Below, in pieces: positions 12,593-17,944 of a stretch of DNA of 17,944 bases. The stretch spans positions 1 through 17,944 of the forward strand of contig JAWXCJ010000309.1 of the NCBI GenBank assembly GCA_034408875.1, given 5' to 3'. This DNA comes from JANNHK01 sp034408875. Lineage in GTDB: Bacteria; Actinomycetota; Acidimicrobiia; IMCC26256; PALSA-610. The notes below the pieces were generated by a model. The model did not search any database. It saw nothing but the letters and a program-made list of their open reading frames with translations, and was not told where the DNA came from. The stretch's first letter is position 1; each line of letters starts with the position of its first letter. Made by a program: the position numbers and the translations under genes.

Positions 12593-14149
12593 ATGGACGG
12601 CACGGGCTGGCAGCCGGAGCTCGACGAACTCGAACGGCGCGCAGAACTCGCGCGGCGGATGGGTGGCGAGGAGAAGGTCGCCAAGCACCACGCCCAGGGC
12701 CGGCTCACCGTGCGCGAACGCATCGACGCGGTGCTCGACAAGGGGTCGTTTCACGAGATCGGCGCGCTGACCGGCCGGGCGTCGTACGACGACGACGGCA
12801 ACGTCGTCGACGTCACACCCGCCAACTGCGTGATGGGGCGCGGCCGGGTCGACGGCCGGCCGATCGTCGTGGTGGGCGACGACTTCACCGTGCGGGGCGG
12901 CGCCGCCGACGCCGCGATCTTCCAGAAGCAAGTGCACGCCGAGCGCATGGCGCACCAGCTCCGCATCCCGCTCGTGCGCCTCGTCGACGGCTCGGGCGGC
13001 GGCGGTTCGGTGAAGTCCCTCGAGACTGACCGCCGGTCGTTCGTGCCGTTCAACCCCGGCTGGGACGTTGTCGTCGCGAACCTCGCGACCGTGCCCGTCG
13101 TGTCGTTGTGCCTGGGCTCCGTCGCGGGACTCGGCGCGGCCCGGGTGGTGACCAGTCACTACTCGATGATGGTGAAGGAGACGTCGCAGCTGTTCGTGGC
13201 CGGTCCCCCGGTTGTGAAGCAACTCGGCGAAGACGTCGACAAGGAAACGCTCGGCGGCAGCGCGATCCACACCCGCAACGGCGCAGTCGACGACGAAGTC
13301 GCAAGCGAGGAAGAAGCGTTTGCGCGGGCGCGCGCGTTCCTCTCGTACCTGCCGCCATCGGTCGATGAGCTTCCTTCCCGCGCCGACGCCACGGACGATC
13401 CGGAGCGGCGCGAGGAATCGCTGATCTCCGCCATTCCGCGCGAGCGGCGCAAGGTCTACAAGGTGCGCGACATCATCTCCGCCGTCGTCGACCGCGACTC
13501 GTGGTTCGAACTCGGGCGCTACAACGGTCGCTCGGCAGTCACGGGCCTCGCGCGCCTCGACGGGTGGCCCGTCGCGGTACTCGCCAACGACCCGTACTTC
13601 TACGCGGGCGGTTGGACCGCGAGCGCGTCGGAGAAGGTCACTCGCTTCGTCGACCTCGCGGAGACGTTTCACCTTCCCGTCGTGCACCTCGTCGACAACC
13701 CGGGCTTCGTCATCGGCACCAAGGCCGAGCACGAGGCGACGATCCGCTACGGCGCGCGCACGCTCGCTGCTATCTACCAGGCGACGGTGCCGTGGTGTTC
13801 CGTCATTTTGCGCAAGGTGTACGGCGTGGCCGGCGCCGCGCACCAGAACGCGTCGCGTTTCTCGTACCGGTTCGCGTGGCCATCGGGGAACTGGGGCAGC
13901 CTGCCCCTCGAAGGCGGCATCGAAGCCGCGTACCGTGCGCAACTGGAAGCGGCCGACGACCCGGTCGCGTTGCGGGCGGAGATCGAACAGAAGCTGGCGT
14001 CGCGCCAGTCGCCGTTCCGGACCGCCGAGGCGTTCATGATCGAAGAAATCATCGACCCCCGTGCCACCCGCCCCCAGCTGTGCGAGTTCGCCGCGCTCGC
14101 CGCGCCGGTGCGCAGAAAAGGACCAAGGTCCCACGGGTTCCGCCCCTGA
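12593..14149 (+). CDS. Acyl-CoA carboxylase carboxyltransferase (beta) subunit
   Basis: A 518-residue protein of the usual length for the biotin-dependent carboxyltransferase family. AKHHAQGRLTVRERI (30-44) is the classical N-terminal signature. Oxyanion-hole glycine stretches are DGSGGGGSV (132-140) and GSVAGLGAA (175-183), followed by MVKETSQLFVAGPPVVK (193-209) and LGGSAIHTRNGAVD (220-233). The C-terminal half has VDNPGFVIG (367-375) and RKVYGVAGAA. The enzyme transfers carboxyl from carboxybiotin to an acyl-CoA. Substrate (acetyl-, propionyl-, methylcrotonyl- or other CoA) is not decided; a decarboxylase role is possible. No biotin carboxylase/BCCP subunit is in the window, so the partner must be elsewhere. 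The start is 10 bp after the TIR stop and has TAGGGT-N7-ATG with no ribosome site. Confidence 0.92.
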   Translation: MDGTGWQPELDELERRAELARRMGGEEKVAKHHAQGRLTVRERIDAVLDKGSFHEIGALTGRASYDDDGNVVDVTPANCVMGRGRVDGRPIVVVGDDFTVRGGAADAAIFQKQVHAERMAHQLRIPLVRLVDGSGGGGSVKSLETDRRSFVPFNPGWDVVVANLATVPVVSLCLGSVAGLGAARVVTSHYSMMVKETSQLFVAGPPVVKQLGEDVDKETLGGSAIHTRNGAVDDEVASEEEAFARARAFLSYLPPSVDELPSRADATDDPERREESLISAIPRERRKVYKVRDIISAVVDRDSWFELGRYNGRSAVTGLARLDGWPVAVLANDPYFYAGGWTASASEKVTRFVDLAETFHLPVVHLVDNPGFVIGTKAEHEATIRYGARTLAAIYQATVPWCSVILRKVYGVAGAAHQNASRFSYRFAWPSGNWGSLPLEGGIEAAYRAQLEAADDPVALRAEIEQKLASRQSPFRTAEAFMIEEIIDPRATRPQLCEFAALAAPVRRKGPRSHGFRP

Positions 14150-14156
14150 CCACCCG

Positions 14157-14162
14157 TAGACT
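14157..14162 (+). promoter_or_regulatory. -10 element TAGACT for the dioxygenase-like gene
   Basis: TAGACT fits TANNNT and ends seven bases before the GTG at 14170, giving a leaderless start. It is flanked exactly by ACCCG (14152-14156) and CGGGT (14163-14167), a 5-bp inverted repeat. Confidence 0.5.
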
Positions 14163-14169
14163 CGGGTCC

Positions 14170-14871
14170 GTGAGTACTGCTTTTTGGCCCACGACCGAGC
14201 ACTGGTCGTGCGAGATCGAGCTCGACACGCCGCACCCCCGCCTCGACGTGCTCGCCGCACGCGGGTGGGTGCAGCTCACCGACCTTTCGTACGACGTGCC
14301 CGAGCGCGAGTACCTCGACCTCGAGTACATGGACTGGAAGAGCGGCGGCGACACCAACTTCGCGCCGCTCGCCACCGCCGACGGCCGGCTCGACTGCCGC
14401 GGGTTCTGGAACAAGGGCGACGAACGCCCCGACAAGGGTGCGCGCTGGACGACGAACGCGGCCACGTGCCCGACGTTGCAGAAATACGTCGACGACGTCG
14501 GCGCCGACTTCGGGCGGGTGCGGGTCATCAAGTTGGAGCCGCAAGATCACGACACCGCGTTCCGCAGCTTCCACCGCGACGACAACAACCGCTTCAATCC
14601 GCCCACCGACGGGTGGGTCGTGCGCACGTGGTTGGAGCTGACCGACTTCCCCGACAGCTACATGTTGCTGATGGACACCGGCACCGACGGTCTCCCCGAC
14701 CCGACGACTGAGGTGCGCTTACCGCTCCACCGCGGCGCCCGCTTCCTGCTCGACACGCAACGGCTGTGGCACGTCGTCGCCCACCCCGGTTCGGGCCCGC
14801 GCTACGCGCTCATCACAAGCTTCGAGAGCGGCCCCGCGCTCGACGCGTGGGTGCAGGCACAGCTTCCGTAA
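14170..14871 (+). CDS. Aspartyl/asparaginyl beta-hydroxylase-like (cupin-fold 2OG/Fe(II)) protein
   Basis: A 233-residue protein from GTG. Residues 118-142 (ending in SFHRDDNNRF) contain a His-X-Asp pair (His135, Asp137). Later DTQRLWHVVAHPGSGPRYALI (195-215) supplies a distal His (201 or 205) and an Arg (211). An HXD...H triad with a following Arg is the iron and 2-oxoglutarate binding pattern of this superfamily, and the PGSGPRYALI stretch recalls the end of the Asp/Arg beta-hydroxylase domain. It may hydroxylate a protein residue or small molecule; the substrate is unknown and the assignment rests on motif pattern only. The N-terminal part (EHWSCEIELDTPHPRLDVLAARGW) is not recognised. It lies 20 bp after the carboxyltransferase stop, with its own -10 element. 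Confidence 0.6.
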   Translation: MSTAFWPTTEHWSCEIELDTPHPRLDVLAARGWVQLTDLSYDVPEREYLDLEYMDWKSGGDTNFAPLATADGRLDCRGFWNKGDERPDKGARWTTNAATCPTLQKYVDDVGADFGRVRVIKLEPQDHDTAFRSFHRDDNNRFNPPTDGWVVRTWLELTDFPDSYMLLMDTGTDGLPDPTTEVRLPLHRGARFLLDTQRLWHVVAHPGSGPRYALITSFESGPALDAWVQAQLP

Positions 14872-14879
14872 ACGCCTGA

Positions 14880-14897
14880 CTTGACCGGACGGTCAAG
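14880..14897. promoter_or_regulatory. TetR-type palindromic operator CTTGACCGGACGGTCAAG
   Basis: Eight-base arms CTTGACCG and CGGTCAAG are perfect complements with only the central GA breaking symmetry. This is the shape of TetR-family operators in actinobacteria. TTGACC (14881-14886) inside the left arm can serve as the -35 element: 18 bases later TCGAAT (14905-14910) is a weak -10, seven bases before the ATG at 14918. A bound dimer would therefore block the promoter of the LLM gene. The regulator gene is not in the window. Confidence 0.72.
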
Positions 14898-14917
14898 TGT
14901 TGGGTCGAATGGCCACC

Positions 14918-16096
14918 ATGCGCTTCGGCCTCTTCATGGCACCGTTCCACCCGACCGGTCAGAACCCGACGCTCGCGCTCGAACGCGACCTTGACCTGAT
15001 CGTGCACCTCGACAAGCTCGGCTTCCACGAGGTGTGGGTCGGCGAGCACCACTCGGGCGGCTACGAGATCATCTCGTCGCCCGAGGTGTTCATGGCGGTC
15101 GCGGCCGAACGGACCAAACACATCCGGCTCGGCAGCGGTGTCAACTCGCTGCCGTACCACAACCCCTTGATGCTGGCCGACCGGTTCGTGCTGCTCGACC
15201 ACCTCACGCGCGGCCGCGTCATGCTCGGGTGCGGTCCCGGTCAGCTCACGTCCGACGCGCACATGCTCGGCATCCCCGCCGATCAGCAGCGGCCGCGCAT
15301 GGACGAGTGCCTCGAAGCGATCATGCGCCTGCTCGACGGCGAGATCGTCACGATGCACACCGACGGGTTCACACTTCAAGACGCGCGGCTGCAACTGCGG
15401 CCGTACAGCGAGAAGCTCGAAGTCGCGATCGCGGCGTCGATCTCGCCGGTCGGTGCGCGCGCCGCGGGTAAGTACGGCGCGGGACTGATGTCGATCGCGG
15501 CGACGACGAAGATGGGCTTCGACGCGATCGGCACCCACTGGAAGACGTGGAGCGAGACGGCCGAAGCGAACGGCCACGTCGCCGATCGCTCGAAGTGGCG
15601 CCTTGTCGTGCCTATGCACATCGCGGAGACGCGCGAGCAGGCGTTGAAAGACGTCGAGTACGGCATCGTGCAGTTCTCGAACTACTTCACCCACGTGCTG
15701 CCCGCCGGCCCCGTGCGCGGCAGCACGGCAGAGGAGATCATCAAGAACACGGCCGAGGACGGGTTCGCCGTCATCGGCACGCCCGACGACGCGATCGCGA
15801 AGTTGCGCGAGTTGGAAGCAGAGTCGAAGGGCGGCTTCGGCGCCGCGTTGATCTTCGGTCACGACTGGGCGACGCCCGCCGCGACCCGCCGTAGCTTCGA
15901 ACTCATCGCGCAGTTCGTCATGCCGCACTTCGACGGCCAGGCCGAGTGGCCGCAGCGGTCGTGCGAGTGGGTGACGGGCAGCGGCGGCGAGTTCGTGAAC
16001 CGCGCCGCGGGCGCCATCATGAAGGCGATCAGCGACGACGCCGCCGCGCAGGGAACGACGGCCGAGATGCCGTCGCTTCCGTCAAACCAGACCTGA
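14918..16096 (+). CDS. LLM-class flavin-dependent monooxygenase (limonene monooxygenase / luciferase-like)
   Basis: A 392-residue bacterial-luciferase-like TIM barrel. It opens MRFGLFMAPFHPTGQNP. GFHEVWVGEHHSGG (about 36-49) is followed by SPEVFMAVAAERT, HIRLGSGVNSLPYHNPLMLADRFVLLDHLTRGRVMLGCGPG and, downstream, FAVIGTPDDAIAKL. These are the flavin-binding and core motifs of the family. FGLFMAPFHP, GYEIISSPEVF and the long C-terminal extension suggest the limonene 1,2-monooxygenase-like branch using FMNH2 or FADH2, but F420 use is not excluded. In-frame ATG (14909) and GTG (14897) lie upstream; 14918 is preferred because it begins the family-like sequence and fits a leaderless promoter within the TetR-type palindrome. 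The alpha/beta hydrolase follows after 13 bp, probably in the same operon. Confidence 0.88.
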   Translation: MRFGLFMAPFHPTGQNPTLALERDLDLIVHLDKLGFHEVWVGEHHSGGYEIISSPEVFMAVAAERTKHIRLGSGVNSLPYHNPLMLADRFVLLDHLTRGRVMLGCGPGQLTSDAHMLGIPADQQRPRMDECLEAIMRLLDGEIVTMHTDGFTLQDARLQLRPYSEKLEVAIAASISPVGARAAGKYGAGLMSIAATTKMGFDAIGTHWKTWSETAEANGHVADRSKWRLVVPMHIAETREQALKDVEYGIVQFSNYFTHVLPAGPVRGSTAEEIIKNTAEDGFAVIGTPDDAIAKLRELEAESKGGFGAALIFGHDWATPAATRRSFELIAQFVMPHFDGQAEWPQRSCEWVTGSGGEFVNRAAGAIMKAISDDAAAQGTTAEMPSLPSNQT

Positions 16097-16109
16097 CCAT
16101 CTCCACACA

Positions 16110-16967
16110 ATGGTCACAACGACTTCGATCGAAGCCAACGGACTCACGCTCGCGGTGCACGACTGGGGCGGCACCGGCGACCCGGTGTTGCTGTCACATG
16201 CCACAGGCTTCCACGGCCGCATCTGGGCGCCCATCGCCGAACGTCTCGTCGCAAGCGGCCGGCACGTCTGGTCCTTCGACTTCCGCGGGCACGGCGACAG
16301 CGACGCGCCCGACATCGAGTACTCGTGGCACGGGTTCGGCGACGACGTGCTCGCCGTCGCGCAGCACCTCGACATCGCGGGCGACCCGGCGCTGCTCGCG
16401 TGCGGGCACTCGAAAGGCGCGGCCGCGCTGCTGCTCGCCGACGTGAAGGAACCCGCCACGTTCGCGCGCGTGTGGGCGTACGAACCGATCGTGTTTCCGT
16501 CGGACGCACCGATTGCGCCGCAGCCCGACTTCCCGATGGCGGCGGCCGCCCGCAAACGTAGGAACGAGTGGGCGTCGATCGACGAGGCGTATGACGCGTA
16601 CGCGTCGAAGCGCCCGCTCTTCGTCATGACCGAGGAGTCGTTGCGAGCGTACGTCGAGTACGGGTTGCGCGACCGAGGCGACGGCGTGTTCGAACTGAAG
16701 TGCGCGCCTGAGGTAGAGGCGCGCGTCTACTCGATGGGCCCGAACCACGGGCTCTACACGCGCCTCGGCGAGATCGATGCCGACGTGCTCGTCGTGTGCG
16801 GCGAATTGAGCACCGACATCGGCCCCCCACTGGCCGAGAAGATCGTCGAGCGGTTGCGGCGCGGGCGTCTCGAAGTGGTCCCCGGCCGCGGCCACTTCGG
16901 CCCCCAGGAAGACCCTGACGCCGCGGTCGCGTCCATGCTCGCCTTCGACGCGGCTACGCGCGCTTGA
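16110..16967 (+). CDS. Alpha/beta hydrolase
   Basis: A 285-residue alpha/beta-hydrolase-fold protein. SHATGFHG (29-36) forms the oxyanion-hole region, FDFRGHGDSD (56-65) is typical, and GHSKG (99-103) is the nucleophile elbow with Ser101. GELSTD (231-236) places Asp236 as the likely acid, and GRGHFGPQEDP (259-269) gives the catalytic His262. By family it hydrolyses an ester, lactone, epoxide or C-C bond; a Ser nucleophile argues against a classical epoxide hydrolase, which uses Asp. It starts 13 bp after the LLM monooxygenase, and together they may oxidise and then hydrolyse a lipophilic substrate (for example via a lactone or ester), which is inference. No ribosome site is visible. The 3' end overlaps the convergent LLM gene by 14 bp (16954-16967). 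Confidence 0.88.
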   Translation: MVTTTSIEANGLTLAVHDWGGTGDPVLLSHATGFHGRIWAPIAERLVASGRHVWSFDFRGHGDSDAPDIEYSWHGFGDDVLAVAQHLDIAGDPALLACGHSKGAAALLLADVKEPATFARVWAYEPIVFPSDAPIAPQPDFPMAAAARKRRNEWASIDEAYDAYASKRPLFVMTEESLRAYVEYGLRDRGDGVFELKCAPEVEARVYSMGPNHGLYTRLGEIDADVLVVCGELSTDIGPPLAEKIVERLRRGRLEVVPGRGHFGPQEDPDAAVASMLAFDAATRA

Positions 16968-17944
16968 GGTCTTCGATGACCGGCGCCCACGTTTCGGGGT
17001 CGCTGCGGTACGGCGCGTAAAACGAGAGTCGGTCGACGACACCGCCGTAGCGGCGCTGCAACTCGCGCCCGACGGCCGCGGGTTCGGCTTCGACCGCGAA
17101 CGTGTGCAGGATCTCGTCGTCGATGAGCCCGCCCATCTTCACCCACTCGCCCTGCTTCGACAGCGAGTTGAGTTCGTCTTGCAACCCGCCCCAACCGTGC
17201 AGGTCGAGCACGCCGCGGTACGCGGGCGTCGAACCGTAGAACGCGATCTGTTGCCGGGTGCCCTGGCGCGCCTTCTCGATTTCTTCTTCGTTCGTCCCCG
17301 TGATGACGAACAACGGGCCCGAGACCTCGAACGTCGCACGATCGCGTCCCGCCTTGGCGAGGCCGCGCTCGAGGGCGGGCAGCGTCACTTCCTTCACGTA
17401 CCGCTCGGTGGTGAACCCGTGGATGAGGATGCCGTCGGCGACCTCGCCCGCGGCTTCGGTCATCTTCTCGCCCACCGCGGCGAGGAACACCTTCGGCGCG
17501 CCGAACGTGTGCGGCGCCGGCGCGAAGAACGGCGTCATCAAGTGATGCTGGTAGAACTCGCCGCGGAAGTCGAGCTTCTCGCCGTCGTTCCACGCACCCC
17601 AGATCGCGCGCAACGCCAAGATGTACTCGCGCATACGTGCCGCCGGGTGCGACCAGGGCATCGAGAACCGCTTCTCGATGTGCGGCTTGATCTGGCTGCC
17701 GAGCCCGAGGATGAACCGGCCCTTCGACGCGCGCTGGAGGTCGTTGGCCGTGTACGCCGTCACCATCGGGGTGCGGGCGAACGCGACCGCGATGCCCGTC
17801 CCGAGCTCGATGCGTTCCGTGTTCATCGCGGCGACGGCCAACGGAAGGAACGGGTCGTGGGCCGTTTCGGCCGTCAGCAGCCCGTCGTACCCGAACTCCT
17901 CGAGCTCACGGGCCCGGACCCCGACTTCCTCGAACGACGCGGCC
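16954..17944 (-). CDS. LLM-class oxidoreductase, TIGR03617-like F420-dependent (5' end beyond window)
   Basis: The minus-strand frame is open to the window edge (329 residues visible from 17943). The visible start reads EFGYDGLLTAETAHDPFLPLAVAA, then RIELGTGIAVAFARTPMVTAY, LGLGSQIKPHIEKRF, SHPAARMREY and PKVFLAAVGEKMTEAAGEVADG. These are the luciferase-like motifs of the mycobacterial/actinobacterial TIGR03617 group, predicted to use coenzyme F420. The reaction is unknown; most members are orphan oxidoreductases. An ATG at about 17826 exists but is inside the family-like region, so the gene must start outside the window. Convergent and 14-bp overlapping with the alpha/beta hydrolase. Confidence 0.9.
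   Translation of the reverse strand, partial: AASFEEVGVRARELEEFGYDGLLTAETAHDPFLPLAVAAMNTERIELGTGIAVAFARTPMVTAYTANDLQRASKGRFILGLGSQIKPHIEKRFSMPWSHPAARMREYILALRAIWGAWNDGEKLDFRGEFYQHHLMTPFFAPAPHTFGAPKVFLAAVGEKMTEAAGEVADGILIHGFTTERYVKEVTLPALERGLAKAGRDRATFEVSGPLFVITGTNEEEIEKARQGTRQQIAFYGSTPAYRGVLDLHGWGGLQDELNSLSKQGEWVKMGGLIDDEILHTFAVEAEPAAVGRELQRRYGGVVDRLSFYAPYRSDPETWAPVIEDLKRA

Noticed and set aside
11038..12741. Minus-strand open frame of about 570 codons opposite the propeller
   Set aside because: Arg-rich, low-complexity translation antisense to clear propeller blades.
12467..14260. Minus-strand open frame of about 600 codons opposite the carboxyltransferase
   Set aside because: Antisense shadow of a gene with all carboxyltransferase signatures.
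9166..16967. TIR gene plus downstream genes as a multi-gene defence operon
   Set aside because: Downstream genes have metabolic signatures and their own apparent promoters, and no nuclease, helicase, nucleotide cyclase or other defence partner is present.

Overview
The window looks like a chromosomal segment of a high-GC actinobacterium, most like the Acidimicrobiia/uncultured actinobacterial type. The grounds are very high GC with GC-rich third codon positions, two luciferase-like (LLM) oxidoreductases of which one resembles the F420-dependent TIGR03617 group, an etfBA pair, an acyl-CoA carboxylase carboxyltransferase, and a mixture of Shine-Dalgarno-led genes and apparently leaderless genes. 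The taxonomic placement is inference from gene content. No rRNA, tRNA, insertion sequence or CRISPR array was seen.

Layout. 1-111 is the tail of an exonuclease III-type (EEP) enzyme, meeting head-on a phosphotransferase of the aminoglycoside-phosphotransferase/ACAD10-11 N-domain type (108-1157, minus). Then etfA (1262-2233, minus) and etfB (2354-3133, minus), with a long hairpin just after etfA. Divergent from etfB is a geranylgeranyl-reductase-family flavoprotein (3243-4427, plus) followed by an SRPBCC protein (4441-4827). On the minus strand come a cyclic-nucleotide-binding protein (4831-5256), a GIDE-like plus LemA membrane protein (5391-6713) and a zinc-type dehydrogenase (6779-7834). An ABM-fold monooxygenase (7853-8095, plus) diverges from the dehydrogenase across only 18 bp. 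A sugar-phosphate-isomerase-like TIM barrel (8084-8824, minus) follows, then a 341-bp gap with a perfect hairpin. Next is a 1138-residue TIR - transmembrane - alanine coiled-coil - beta-propeller protein (9166-12582, plus). The plus-strand run continues with a carboxyltransferase (12593-14149), an HXD-type candidate 2-oxoglutarate/Fe(II) oxygenase (14170-14871), a TetR-type palindrome, an LLM monooxygenase (14918-16096) and an alpha/beta hydrolase (16110-16967). A partial LLM oxidoreductase (16954-17944, minus) closes the window.

How the genes fit together. Most genes suit oxidation of fatty acids, terpenoids or similar lipophilic substrates: ETF takes electrons from acyl-CoA dehydrogenases, the phosphotransferase belongs to a family linked to hydroxyacyl substrates, and the carboxyltransferase, LLM monooxygenase and hydrolase could act in side-chain or terpene catabolism. 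The TIR protein has no obvious partner. Its layout (N-terminal TIR predicted inside the cell, one membrane helix, about 196 residues of unbroken heptads, then a propeller predicted outside) reads as a transmembrane receptor with a candidate NAD-cleaving effector. It is the strongest candidate for an unusual system here.

Regulatory signals. Six of the 15 visible gene starts have a TANNNT hexamer 6-8 nt before the start codon and no Shine-Dalgarno sequence, the signature of leaderless transcripts. In one case (7841-7847) the same seven bases supply a -10 on both strands.
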